The notes beneath the pieces are model-generated. The model was not told the origin of the DNA and made no database searches. It was given only the letters and a program-made list of their open reading frames with translations. From positions 6,331,001 through 6,395,000 of the forward strand of contig NW_027464602.1 in the NCBI RefSeq assembly GCF_043290135.1: a DNA stretch of 64,000 nt. Direction: 5' to 3'. Source of the stretch: Rhipicephalus microplus. Lineage: Eukaryota > Arthropoda > Arachnida > Ixodida > Ixodidae. Shown here piece after piece: positions 38,391 through 49,453 of the stretch; the first letter of the stretch is position 1, and each line of letters starts with the position of its first letter. The position numbers were made by a program, and so were the translations under genes.

Positions 38391-39046
38391 CCTTAACCTA
38401 ACGTAACCTTCCCTAACCTAACCTTACCTAACCTAACCTAACCTAACCTAACCCAACCCAACCCAACCTAACCTAACCTAACCTAACCTAAACTAACCTA
38501 ACCCAACCTAACCTAACCTAACCTAACCTAACCCAACCCAACCCAACCCAACCTAACCTAACCTAAGCTAACCTAACCAAACCTAACCTAACCTAACTTA
38601 ACCTAACCTAACGTAACCTAACCTAACCTAACCTATTCTAACGTAACCTAACCTTACCTGACCTAACCTAACCTAACGTAACCTAACCTAACCTAACGTA
38701 ACCTTACCTAACCTAACATAACCTAACGTAACCTAACCTAACCTAACCCAACCTAACCCAACCCAACCCAACCCAACATCACCCAACCCAACAACACCCA
38801 ACCCAACCTAACCTAACCTAACCTTACCTAACCTAACCAAATTATCCTTACCTAACCTAACCTAACCTAACGTAACCTAACCTAACCTAACCTAACGTAA
38901 CCTAACCTAACCTAACGTAACCCAACCTAACCTAACCTAACCTAACCCAACCTAACCTAACCTAACCTAACCCAACTCAACCCAACCTAACCTAATCTAA
39001 CCTAACCTAACAAAACCTAACCTAACCTAACCTAACCTAACCTAAC
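38391..39046 (-). repeat. Long telomere-type array 10 (class D)
   Basis: 656 bp; one unit shorter than array 9, 4.9 kb away. Confidence 0.92.
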
Positions 39047-40278
39047 AACGGTTGCAAGCGCTTTCACATTAGATATCGCAGTTCCCGACTTTTAATGGTG
39101 AAAAACTGCATCTCACTAATTTACATTGTTTAATGCGGTTTTACGACGGTTCATATCTTAACCTAACCTAACATTCGCACTTGTATCTAAAAACGCTCTA
39201 TTACACTGTTTTGTTCTCAATTACGATATTTGCATAACCTCACAGTTTTTCACATACTTATTGCAGTACAGAACGTTGTATCTCACTAAATGACATATTT
39301 CTTTAAGGTTTCACGATGCTTGCATGCGCTTTAACGAGAATATCACAATATAGCAGTTTCGCACTTGTAACGGTAGAACACGCAGTATTTGGCTTGTTCA
39401 TGCCGTTTTGTGTGCTTTCACAACATTTCACCAATCGCAGGTTAATACTCGCTATAAAACAACACTATCTCGTTAGATGACGTCGTTTTTGGTAGTTTCA
39501 CGACGCTACCTAGCTTAAACTAACCTAACATAACCTAACCTTCGCATTTCTATCGTTAGAAAACGTTTTACTCGCAACTTTACAATGTTTTCTACAAGAT
39601 TACGACGGTTTCATGCGTTTTCACATTAGATATCGTAGTTCCCGACTTGTAATGTTGAAAAACACTACATCTCACTAAGTGACATTGTTTAATGCGATTT
39701 TACGACGGTTGATATGTCAACCTAACCTAACATTCGCACTTGCATCTAAAGACGCTCAATTACACTGTTTCGTTCACAATTACGATATTTGCTTGACCTC
39801 ACAGTTTCTCACCAACTTATTACAGTACAGAACGCTGTATCTCGCTAAATGACATCGTTCTTTAAGGTTTCACGATACTTGCATGCGCTTTACCGAGAAT
39901 GTCAAAACATAGCAGTTTCGCACTTGTAACGGTACAACACGCAGTATTTGGCTTGTTCATGCCGTTTTGTGTGCTTTCACAACATTTTACCTATCGCAGT
40001 TTCGTACTCGCAATAAAACAACACTATCTTGTTAGATGACGTCGTTTTTGGTGGTTTCACGACGCTACCTAGCTTAAACTAACATAACTCAACCTAACAT
40101 AACCTTCGCACTTCTATCGTTAGAAAACGTTTTACTCGCTACTTTACATTGCTTTCTACAACATTACGACGGTTTCAAGCGCTTTCACATTAGATATCGC
40201 AGTTCCCAACTTGTAAAGGTGAAAAACACTGCATCTCACTAAGTGACATTGTTTATTGCGGTTTTACGACGGTTCATA

Positions 40279-40415
40279 CCTTAACCTAACGTAACCTAAC
40301 CTAACCTAACCCAACCTAACCTAACATAACCTAACCTAACCTAACCTAACCTAACCAAACCTAACCTAACGTAACCTAACCTGACCTAACCTAACCTAAC
40401 CTAACCTAACCTAAC
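40279..40415 (-). repeat. Short telomere-type array
   Basis: 137-bp copy of 35385-35521. Confidence 0.87.
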
Positions 40416-41078
40416 GACGTTTGCAAGCGCTTTCACATTAGATATCGCAGTTCCCGACTTGTAATGGTGAAAAACACTGCATCTCACTAAGTGACATTGT
40501 TTAGTGCGGTTTTACGACGGTTCATATCTTAACCTAACCTAACATTCGTACTTGTATTGAAAAACGCTCTATTACACTGTTTCGTTCACAATTACGATAT
40601 TTGCATAACCTCACAGTTTTTCACCAACTTATTGCAGTACAGAACGCTGTATCTCGCTAAATGACATTGTTCTTTAAGGTTTCACGATGCTTGCATGCGC
40701 TTTAACGAGAATATCACAATATAGCAGTTTCGCACTTGTAACGGTAGAACACGCAGTATTTAACTTGTTCATGCCGTTTTGTGTGCTTTCACAACATTTC
40801 ACCTATCGCAGTTTAATACTCGCAATAAAACAACACTATCTCTTTAGATGACGTCGTTTTTGGTAGTTTCACGACGCTACCTAGCCTAAACTAACCTAAC
40901 CTAACCGCGCTTCTATCGTTAGAAAACGTTTTACTCGCAACTTTACAATGTTTTCTACAAGATTACGACGGTTTCATGCGCTTTCACATTAGATATCGCA
41001 GTTCCCGACTTGTAATGGTGAAAAACACAGCATCTCACTAAGTGACATTGTTTAATGCGGTTTTAGCGCGGTTCATAT

Positions 41079-41244
41079 CTTAACCTAACCCAACCTTACT
41101 TAACCCAACCTAACCTAACCTAACCTAACCAAACCTTACCTAACATAACCTAACCTAACCTAACCTAACCTAACCAAACCTAACCTGACCTAACCTAACG
41201 TAACCTAACCTAACCTAACCTAACCAAACCTAACCTAACCTAAC
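41079..41244 (-). repeat. Short telomere-type array, agcgcgg-entry type
   Basis: 166-bp copy of 36185-36350. Confidence 0.87.
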
Positions 41245-41918
41245 GACGTTTGCAAGCGCTTTCACATTAGATATCGCAGTTCCCGACTTGTAATGGTGAA
41301 AAACACTGCATCTCACTAAGTGACATTGTTTAATGCGGTTTTACGACGGTTCATATCTTAACCTAACCTAACATTCGCACTTGTATTAAAAAACGCTCTA
41401 TTACACTGTTTCGTTCACAATTAGGATATTTGCATAACCTCACAGTTTTTCACCAACTTATTGCAGTACAGAACGCTGTATTTCGCTAAATGACATCGTT
41501 CTTTAAGGTTTCACGATGCTTGCATGCGCTTTACGAGAATATCACAACATAGCAGTTTCGCACTTGTAACGGTACAACACGCAGTATTTGGCTTGTTCAT
41601 GCCGTTTTGTGTGCTTTCACAACATTTCACCTATCGCAGTTTCGTACTCGCAATAAAACAACACTATCTCGTTAGATGACGTTGTTTTTGGTAGTTACAC
41701 GACGCTACCTAGCTTAAACTAACATAACTCAACCTAACATAACCTTCGCACTTCTATCGTTAGAAAACGTTTTACTCGCTACTTTACATTGCTTTCTACA
41801 ACATTATGACGGTTTCAAGCGCTTTCACATTAGATATCACAGTTCCCAACTTGTAAAGGTGAAAAACACTGCATCTCACTAAGTGACATTGTTTAATGCG
41901 GTTTTACGACAGTTCATA

Positions 41919-41968
41919 CCTTAACCTAACGTAACCTAACCTAACCTAACCCAACCTAACCTAACATA
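41919..41968 (-). repeat. Short telomere-type array, left half split by PLE2
   Basis: 50 bp before the element, including the left TSD. Confidence 0.87.
41956..41968. repeat. PLE2 target-site duplication, left copy
   Basis: ctaacctaacata, 13 bp, the last array sequence before the element. Because the array is itself repetitive, the call rests on the variant cata unit, which recurs at the right edge and sits in the same place in the empty sites 37062-37074 and 61042-61054. Confidence 0.85.
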
Positions 41969-42005
41969 CTAAAGTGCTTATTTGGGCCGGTTGGTACATG
42001 GTCAA
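41969..42005 (-). other. PLE2 3'-terminal tail, left copy only
   Basis: 37 bp present only at the outer end of the minus-strand copy. On the minus strand it contains accaaccggcccaa (41982-41995), matching the PLE1 tail motif at 12 of 14 positions. The plus copy ends at cacttcg (46170), just before the corresponding point. Confidence 0.6.
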
Positions 42006-42082
42006 CGAAGTGAAAAAACAGCGCGTAACACAGGACACAGGACAGAGAAGAGACGGACGAGGCGCTGACTTACAACCAAAAT

Positions 42083-42088
42083 TTTATT
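42083..42088 (-). promoter_or_regulatory. Poly(A) signal AATAAA, PLE2 inverted copy
   Basis: Mirror of 46088-46093 on the minus strand. Confidence 0.45.
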
Positions 42089-42200
42089 TCGTACAGGGGT
42101 GTATATATAGCACACGAAACTTGAAAAAAGAGGGAGTGACATGAAAGAGTAATTTTTGTTATGATTGTATGCGTATAACAAATAAACTGTGATTGCGCAA

Positions 42201-43919
42201 TCATTCGCTTGTCAAATACGCCAATTCCCTGGTGAGGAGCGTTATCGAAGGTGCACTGACACACATATCGCCTTTCTTGATTATGCAGAATGCCTCATAA
42301 ATCTCACGTGTCCTTTTATCTCTGTAGCGTCGAAGTATCTTGCATTTGTCAAACAATGCACGGCATCCACAAATGGAGCTGTGCGCAGCTAAGTGGCTGC
42401 CAACAGAACCCCGCATTAGATTGCGGTGTTCCCTGAGGCGGTCATTTATACAGCGGCCAGAATGCCCGATGTAACAGCGACCGCAAGAGAGGGGAATTTC
42501 ATAAATGGCACAAAAACAACATTCAACAAACTTGATTGCGTGTTTTTTATCACACACGCGAGGCCCTCTGTCCTCTCTGTTCACCTGATGGCACATACTA
42601 GAGAACTTATTTCTGGCTGAAAAAACAACTCTGATTCCAGCTTTTTGTGCTACCTTTTTTAAACAATGTGACACCTTATGCAAGTAAGGAATGACTGCTG
42701 TTCTTGAAAAAGAACTTTTTTCTTGACCACTAGTCGGTTCGGTTAGCTGTTTGATGTCTTTTAAGATACTTTCAGCTATGGAACACAGTATGTTATCCGG
42801 GTACCCTGCCTTGCGCAATCTGCGCACCTGTGACTCAAAACTAGTACACAATGTGTGATGGCAAGACCGCATCAGGGCCGCCTTTAGACAGGATTTTGCA
42901 ATCGCTCGCTTTACAAGTTTTGAATGCGCAGAACTGTAGGGTAGCAAACTTTTTTTGGAGCGGGGGGCATACTGCCAGCACACGTGGTCGGACAAAAAAA
43001 CTTCAATGTCAAGGAACCGGAGTTTGTTAGCAATGGGGAATTCAGTGGTTAGTTGCAGTGAGCCCAAGCAAGTGCGAAACACATCAACAATTTGATCAGC
43101 ACGTTGCTGAGCTTCAGAGTGGTTGGACCGGTACAAAATCAAGAAGTCATCAACAAATCTAAACACTTTCACGGCGCTCGTCAGTTGTAGGCAATTAATG
43201 AGAGATCTGTCATATTTGGCTAAAAGAATGTCACTTAGGATCGGGGCGAGACAGGAACCTATGCAAACACCTTCTTTTTGAATATAAAGTTTGTCATCAT
43301 GCTTTATAAATGTAGAACGTAAATAAAAGGTCAACATTTCTAAAAAGTTTCTGACGCTAATTCCGCACGAGTCCTGAAATTTGACGTTCCCATAGCGGTC
43401 TATGCAGTCGCTCACCTCTGCGCACACCTGGTCCATCGGTAGGGAATAGTATAAGTCTTTTACGTCCACAGAAAAGAAGCTCACTTCTGAAGGGCACTCT
43501 TGTTGAAGAAATTCGGATACTATTTGAGGCTTTCTGATGAGGCAAGGGTCTTCCACAGGAAGGACAGATAGGGAACGCTGCAGGTACCTTCCCACCAGGC
43601 GCTGCCATGTGCCCTGTTCCGAGACAATGACGCGGAAGGGAACTTCCGGCTTGTGCGTCTTTGCTGAAAAGAACACTGAAAGGTTCACACCCCTCGCTGC
43701 TCTCACTGATGACGCCAGTTTTTGAAGGCCAGCCTCTTCACAAAGTTTGCTAGCTGTTGCCTTGACCTTGGAAGGTTTTACATTCGCGACTTGGAAGTTT
43801 TCGGTGACAGCAGCGTCCGCCTTTTCTTTGTAGACGGTTGTCGGGGCAAGGACAAAACCGCCTTCTTTGTCCGCCTGAAGGAGCTTGAGATCTGCAGCGC
43901 GTAGCGACTTAATCACGGA
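42201..43919 (-). pseudogene. Penelope-like RT/GIY-YIG, 5'-truncated (PLE2 inverted copy)
   Basis: Minus-strand duplicate of residues SVIKSLRAADLK onward, 572 codons to the stop at 42201-42203, uninterrupted. It keeps all RT motifs (A, B and C) and the entire nuclease but lacks the N-terminal ~90 residues of the plus copy. The frame stays open on the minus strand to about 44198, but that upstream part is the antisense of the plus copy's N-terminus and is not a real protein start. The one coding difference seen from the plus copy (42261) is synonymous. Confidence 0.85.
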
Positions 43920-43948
43920 GAGACCTGGGTACCGCAGAGACCTGGGTA
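43919..43948. repeat. 13-bp direct repeat at the PLE2 fold-back junction
   Basis: agagacctgggta occurs at 43919-43931 and 43936-43948, exactly where the minus copy joins the plus copy. It may be native element sequence or a slippage or template-switch scar. Confidence 0.75.
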
Positions 43949-43980
43949 TTGCATCCCGGACAGCGGATTTTCTTTGGAAG

Positions 43981-45975
43981 ATGATATTTGCCAGCCTGCC
44001 AAGAAGAAAGAAGCAAACATGCCAATCTGGACAAGAAGTTGTGACTCTAGGGAACGCAAGCATCCCTCCTGGAGTAAAAAGCGCATTGGAAAAGGGCCCA
44101 AAATTTTGCGAGCCACCAAAATTGGACCAAGTAGAGCTTTTGAGCTTAGTAAGGAGCACGGCGGCACGAGCCTCTGTTGATAATAGAGACAGGTGCATTC
44201 AAGAAGGCGTGGATTGTTTGTTGCCAACAAAGCAAACCGGAACATCACGTCAGCCTTCCGTGATTAAGTCGCTACGCGCTGCAGATCTCAAGCTCCTTCA
44301 GGCGGACAAAGAAGGCGGTTTTGTCCTTGCCCCGACAACCGTCTACAAAGAAAAGGCGGACGCTGCTGTCACCGAAAACTTCCAAGTCGCGAATGTAAAA
44401 CCTTCCAAGGTCAAGGCAACAGCTAGCAAACTTTGTGAAGAGGCTGGCCTTCAAAAACTGGCGTCATCAGTGAGAGCAGCGAGGGGTGTGAACCTTTCAG
44501 TGTTCTTTTCAGCAAAGACGCACAAGCCGGAAGTTCCCTTCCGCGTCATTGTCTCGGAACAGGGCACATGGCAGCGCCTGGTGGGAAGGTACCTGCAGCG
44601 TTCCCTATCTGTCCTTCCTGTGGAAGACCCTTGCCTCATCAGAAAGCCTCAAATAGTATCCGAATTTCTTCAACAAGAGTGCCCTTCAGAAGTGAGCTTC
44701 TTTTCTGTGGACGTAAAAGACTTATACTATTCCCTACCGATGGACCAGGTGTGCGCAGAGGTGAGCGACTGCATAGACCGCTATGGGAACGTCAAATTTC
44801 AGGACTCGTGCGGAATTAGCGTCAGAAACTTTTTAGAAATGTTGACCTTTTATTTACGTTCTACATTTATAAAGCATGATGACAAACTTTATATTCAAAA
44901 AGAAGGTGTTTGCATAGGTTCCTGTCTCGCCCCGATCCTAAGTGACATTCTTTTAGCCAAATATGACAGATCTCTCATTAATTGCCTACAACTGACGAGC
45001 GCCGTGAAAGTGTTTAGATTTGTTGATGACTTCTTGATTTTGTACCGGTCCAACCACTCTGAAGCTCAGCAACGTGCTGATCAAATTGTTGATGTGTTTC
45101 GCACTTGCTTGGGCTCACTGCAACTAACCACTGAATTCCCCATTGCTAACAAACTCCGGTTCCTTGACATTGAAGTTTTTTTGTCCGACCACGTGTGCTG
45201 GCAGTATGCCCCCCGCTCCAAAAAAAGTTTGCTACCCTACAGTTCTGCGCATTCAAAACTTGTAAAGCGAGCGATTGCAAAATCCTGTCTAAAGGCGGCC
45301 CTGATGCGGTCTTGCCATCACACATTGTGTACTAGTTTTGAGTCACAGGTGCGCAGATTGCGCAAGGCAGGGTACCCGGATAACATACTGTGTTCCATAG
45401 CTGAAAGTATCTTAAAAGACATCAAACAGCTAACCGAACCGACTAGTGGTCAAGAAAAAAGTTCTTTTTCAAGAACAGCAGTCATTCCTTACTTGCATAA
45501 GGTGTCACATTGTTTAAAAAAGGTAGCACAAAAAGCTGGAATCAGAGTTGTTTTTTCAGCCAGAAATAAGTTCTCTAGTATGTGCCATCAGGTGAACAGA
45601 GAGGACAGAGGGCCTCGCGTGTGTGATAAAAAACACGCAATCAAGTTTGTTGAATGTTGTTTTTGTGCCATTTATGAAATTCCCCTCTCTTGCGGTCGCT
45701 GTTACATCGGGCATTCTGGCCGCTGTATAAATGACCGCCTCAGGGAACACCGCAATCTAATGCGGGGTTCTGTTGGCAGCCACTTAGCTGCGCACAGCTC
45801 CATTTGTGGATGCCGTGCATTGTTTGACAAATGCAAGATACTTCGACGCTACAGAGATAAAAGGACACGTGAGATTTATGAGGCATTCTGCATAATCAAG
45901 AAAGGCGATATGTGCGTCAGTGCACCTTCGATAACGCTCCTCACCAGGGAATTGGCGTATTTGACAAGCGAATGA
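43981..45975 (+). CDS. Penelope-like RT/GIY-YIG endonuclease (PLE2 plus copy)
   Basis: 664-residue protein from the first in-frame ATG; the open frame continues upstream without ATG into the antisense arm, so 43981 is the only plausible start. The N-terminal part has the LGNASIPP...GPKF block typical of the region before the RT in these proteins. Then AKTHKP (K179-P183) with R188, motif A VDVKDLY (D244), motif B GVCIGSCLAPILSD (309-322), motif C FVDD (347-350) and FLD (394-396). The C-terminal nuclease has AIY (563-565), YIG (575-577), R581, E589-H590 and REIYEAF (E631, E634), preceded by a Cys-rich stretch. The first Gly of the GIY signature is Ala here. Related full-length proteins carry more sequence before the LGN block, so a modest 5' truncation is likely. 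All catalytic positions I can judge are kept, making this the best candidate for an active enzyme in the window. Confidence 0.88.
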   Translation: MIFASLPRRKKQTCQSGQEVVTLGNASIPPGVKSALEKGPKFCEPPKLDQVELLSLVRSTAARASVDNRDRCIQEGVDCLLPTKQTGTSRQPSVIKSLRAADLKLLQADKEGGFVLAPTTVYKEKADAAVTENFQVANVKPSKVKATASKLCEEAGLQKLASSVRAARGVNLSVFFSAKTHKPEVPFRVIVSEQGTWQRLVGRYLQRSLSVLPVEDPCLIRKPQIVSEFLQQECPSEVSFFSVDVKDLYYSLPMDQVCAEVSDCIDRYGNVKFQDSCGISVRNFLEMLTFYLRSTFIKHDDKLYIQKEGVCIGSCLAPILSDILLAKYDRSLINCLQLTSAVKVFRFVDDFLILYRSNHSEAQQRADQIVDVFRTCLGSLQLTTEFPIANKLRFLDIEVFLSDHVCWQYAPRSKKSLLPYSSAHSKLVKRAIAKSCLKAALMRSCHHTLCTSFESQVRRLRKAGYPDNILCSIAESILKDIKQLTEPTSGQEKSSFSRTAVIPYLHKVSHCLKKVAQKAGIRVVFSARNKFSSMCHQVNREDRGPRVCDKKHAIKFVECCFCAIYEIPLSCGRCYIGHSGRCINDRLREHRNLMRGSVGSHLAAHSSICGCRALFDKCKILRRYRDKRTREIYEAFCIIKKGDMCVSAPSITLLTRELAYLTSE

Positions 45976-46066
45976 TTGCGCAATCACAGTTTATTTGTTA
46001 TACGCATAATATCATAACAAAAATTACTCTTTCATGTCACTCCCTCTTTTTTCAAGTTTCGTGTGC

Positions 46067-46073
46067 TATATAT
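46067..46073 (+). promoter_or_regulatory. TATA-like tract in the PLE2 3' region
   Basis: An alternating TA run (tatatata-like) about 100 bp before the element end; it is mirrored in the left arm near 42103-42109. Penelope terminal regions can serve as promoters for a following copy. That use here is speculation from position alone. Confidence 0.2.
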
Positions 46074-46087
46074 ACACCCCTGTACGA

Positions 46088-46093
46088 AATAAA
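46088..46093 (+). promoter_or_regulatory. Poly(A) signal AATAAA, PLE2 plus copy
   Basis: AATAAA in the context acgaaataaa, about 113 bp after the stop codon and about 80 bp before the element end. Confidence 0.5.
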
Positions 46094-46170
46094 ATTTTGG
46101 TTGTAAGTCAGCGCCTCGTCCGTCTCTTCTCTGTCCTGTGTCCTGTGTTACGCGCTGTTTTTTCACTTCG

Positions 46171-46183
46171 CTAACCTAACATA
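46171..46183. repeat. PLE2 target-site duplication, right copy
   Basis: Second ctaacctaacata, followed by acctaaccaaacc, exactly as in the uninterrupted paralogous arrays. Confidence 0.85.
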
Positions 46184-46270
46184 ACCTAACCAAACCTAAC
46201 CTAACCTAACCTAACCTAACCAAACCTAACCTAACGTAACCTAACCTAACCTAACCTAACCTAACCTAAC
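46171..46270 (-). repeat. Short telomere-type array, right half split by PLE2
   Basis: 100 bp after the element, starting with the right TSD. With the left half minus one TSD it rebuilds an array like 37025-37156. Confidence 0.87.
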
Positions 46271-47504
46271 GACGTTTGCAAGCGCTTTCACATTGGATAT
46301 CGCAGTTCCCGACTTGTAATGGTGAAAAACACTGCATCTCACTAAGTGACATTGTTTAATGCGGTTTTACGACCGTTCATATCTTAACCTAACCTAACAT
46401 TCGTACTTGTATTGAAAAACGCTCTATTCCACTGTTTCGTTCACAATTACGATATTTGCTTGACCTCACAGTTTCTCACCAACTTATTACAGTACAGAAC
46501 GCTGTATCTCGCTAAATGACATCGTTCTTTTAGGTTTCACGATACTTGCATGCGCTTTACCGAGAATGTCACAACATAGCAGTTTCGCACTTGTAACGGT
46601 ACAACACGCAGTATTTGGCTTGTTCATGCCGTTTTGTGTGCTTTCACAACATTTTACCTATCGCAGTTTCGTACTCGCAATAAAACAACACTATCTCGTT
46701 AGATGACGTTCTTTTTGGTGGTCCCACGACGCTACATAGCTTAAACTAACATAACTCAAGCTAACCTTCGCACTTCTATCGTTAGAAAACGTTTTACTCG
46801 CAACTTTACAATGTTTTCTACAAGATTACGACGGTTTCATGCGCTTTCACATTAGATATCGTAGTTCCCGACTTGTAATGTTGAAAAACACTACATCTCA
46901 CTAAGTGACATTGTTTAATGCGGTTTTACGACGGTTGATATCTCAACCTAACCTAACATTCGCACTTGTATCTAAATACGCTCAATTACACTGTTTCGTT
47001 CACAATTACGATATTTGCTTGACCTCACAGTTTCTCACCAACTTATTACAGTACAGAACGCTGTATCTCGCTAAATGACATCGTTCTTTAAGGTTTCAAG
47101 ATACTTGCATGCGCTTCAACGAGAATATCACAACATAGCAGTTTCACACTTGTAACGGTACAACACGCAGTATTTGGCTTGTTCATGCCGTTTTGTGTGC
47201 TTTCACAACATTTCACCTATCGCAGTTTCGTACTCGCAATAAAACAACACTATCTCGTTAGATGACGTTGTTTTTGGTAGTTTCACGACGCTACCTAGCT
47301 TAAACTAACATAACTCAACCTAACATAACCTTCGCACTTCTATCGTTAGAAAACGTTTTACTCGCTACTTTACATTGCTTTCTACAACATTACGACGGTT
47401 TCAAGCGCTTTCCCATTAGATATCACAGTTCCCAACTTGTAAAGGTGAAAAACACTGCATCTCACTAAGTGACATTGTTTAATGCGGTTTTACGACGGTT
47501 CATA
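46271..47504. repeat. Satellite tract 11, right of PLE2
   Basis: Carries cacattggatatcgc (46293) and ggtggtcccacg (46719), the same private changes as 37.2-37.6 kb and 61.2-61.6 kb. Confidence 0.88.
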
Positions 47505-48139
47505 CCTTAACCTAACGTAACCTAACCTAACCTAACCTAACCTTACCTAACCTAACCTAACCTAACCTAACCAACCCAACCCAACCTAACCTAACCTAAC
47601 CTAACCTAAACTAACCTAACCCAACCTAACCTAACCTAACCTAACCCAACCTAACCCAACCCAACCCAACCTAACCTAACCAAAGCTAACCTAACCTAAC
47701 CTAACCAAACCTAACCTAACCTAACTTAACCTAACCTAACGTAACCTAACCTAACCTAACCTATTCTAACGTAACCTAACCTAACCTGACCTAACCTAAC
47801 CTAACGTAACCTAACTTAACCTAACATAACCTAACGTAACCTAACCTAACCTAACGTAACCTAACCTAACCTAACCCAACCTAACCCAACCCAACCCAAC
47901 CCAACAACACCCAACCCAACCTAACCTAACCTAACCAAATTATCCTTACCTAACCTAACCTAACCTAACGTAACCTAACCTAACCTAACCTAACGTAACC
48001 TAACCTAACCTAACCTAACCAGACCTAACCTAACCTAACCTAACCTAACCCAACTCAACCCAACCTAACCTAATCTAACCTAACCTAACCTAACCTAACC
48101 TAGCCTAACCAAACCTAACCAAACCTAACCTAACCTAAC
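47505..48139 (-). repeat. Long telomere-type array 11 (class C, short form)
   Basis: 635 bp; lacks the ccttacctaacc units just before aaattatcc, as arrays 14 and 16 do; carries cctagcctaacc near its end. Confidence 0.92.
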
Positions 48140-48813
48140 GACGTTTGCAAGCGCTTTCACATTAGATATCGCAGTTCCCGACTTGTAATGGTGAAAAACA
48201 CTGCATCTCACTAAGTGACATTGTTTAATGCGGTTTTACGACGGTTCATATCTTAACCTAACCTAACATTCGCACTTGTATTAAAAACGCTCTATTACAC
48301 TGTTTCGTTCACAATTAGGATATTTGCATAACCTCACAGTTTTTCACCAACTTATTGCAGTACAGAACGCTGTATCTCGCTAAATGACATCGTTCTTTAA
48401 GATTTCACGATGCTTGCATGCGCTTCAACGAGAATATCACAACATAGCAGTTTCGCACTTGTAACGGTACAACACGCAGTATTTAACTTGTTCATTGCGT
48501 TTTGTGTGCTTTCACAACATTTCACCTATCGCAGTTTCGTACTCGCAATAAAACAACACTATCTCGTTAGATGACGTTGTTTTTGGTAGTTTCACGACGC
48601 TACCTAGCTTAAACTAACATAACTCAACCTAACATAACCTTCGCACTTCTATCGTTAGAAAACGTTTTACTCGCTACTTTACATTGCTTTCTACAACATT
48701 ACGACGGTTTCAAGCGCTTTCACAGTAGATATCACAGTTCCCAACTTGTAAAGGTGAAAAACACTGCATCTCACTAAGTGACATTGTTTAATGCGGTTTT
48801 ACGACGGTTCATA
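48140..48813. repeat. Satellite tract 12
   Basis: A single satellite interval of about 674 bp between two long arrays, with cacagtagatatcaca at 48722. Confidence 0.88.
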
Positions 48814-49453
48814 CCTTAACCTAACGTAACCTAACCTAACCTAACCTAACCTAACCTAACCAACCCAACCCAACCTAACCTAACCTAACCTAACCTAAAC
48901 TAACCTAACCCAACCTAACCTAACCTAACCTAACCTAACCCAACCTAACCCAACCCAACCCAACCTAACCTAACCAAAGCTAACCTAACCTAACCTAACC
49001 AAACCTAACCTAACCTAACTTAACCTAACCTAACGTAACCTAACCTAACCTAACCTATTCTAACGTAACCTAACCTTACCTGACCTAACCTAACCTAACG
49101 TAACCTAACCTAACCTAACATAACCTAACGTAACCTAACCTAACCTAACGTAACCTAACCTAACCTAACCCAACCTAACCCAACCCAACCCAACCCAACA
49201 ACACCCAACCCAACCTAACCTAACCTAACCTAACCTTACCTAACCTAACCAAATTATCCTTACCTAACCTAACCTAACCTAACGTAACCTAACCTAACCT
49301 AACCTAACGTAACCTAACCTAACCTAACCCAACCTAACCTAACCTAACCTAACCTAACCCAACTCAACCCAACCTAACCTAATCTAACCTAACCTAACCT
49401 AACCTAACCTAACCAAACCTAACCTAACCTAACCTAACCTAACCTAACCTAAC
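48814..49453 (-). repeat. Long telomere-type array 12 (class C)
   Basis: 640 bp, same unit order as array 8. Confidence 0.92.

Larger units (their letters stand above)
39047..41918. repeat. Satellite tract 11, left of PLE2
   Basis: Second copy of the 4.9-kb duplication; differs from the first at caatcgcag (39433, formerly ctatcgcag) and gtagttacacg (41692). Confidence 0.88.
42006..43919 (-). repeat. PLE2 inverted-repeat left arm
   Basis: 1914-bp arm; coordinate x pairs with 88176-x. Pairing stops at 43920, where the plus copy continues toward its own 5' side. Confidence 0.9.
41969..46170 (+). mobile_element. PLE2: Penelope-like retroelement inside a telomere-type array
   Basis: A 4202-bp insertion splits a short (CCTAA)n array and is bounded by a 13-bp direct repeat. 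The minus-strand copy (41969-43919) and plus-strand copy (43920-46170) meet head to head. The arms 42006-43919 and 44257-46170 are 1914 bp each and differ at only three positions that I found: 42166, 42167 and 42261 against 46010, 46009 and 45915. The unique spacer is 43920-44256. The proteins of PLE1 and PLE2 are clearly related but diverged throughout, so these are two families, not two copies of one. Both frames are open, which points to recent insertion. Confidence 0.9.
44257..46170 (+). repeat. PLE2 inverted-repeat right arm
   Basis: Mirror of 42006-43919; the 337-bp interval between the arms is single-copy within this window. Confidence 0.9.

Noticed and set aside
43704..43712. ctgatga resembling a hammerhead ribozyme core
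   Set aside because: It lies inside coding sequence (antisense of a Ser-Ser codon stretch) and I see no matching GAAA core, stems or cleavage site. Penelope hammerheads are known but sit in terminal regions.
43913..44198. N-terminal extension of the minus-strand PLE2 frame (about 93 codons)
   Set aside because: This stretch is the antisense of the plus copy's N-terminus across the fold-back spacer, not element coding sequence.
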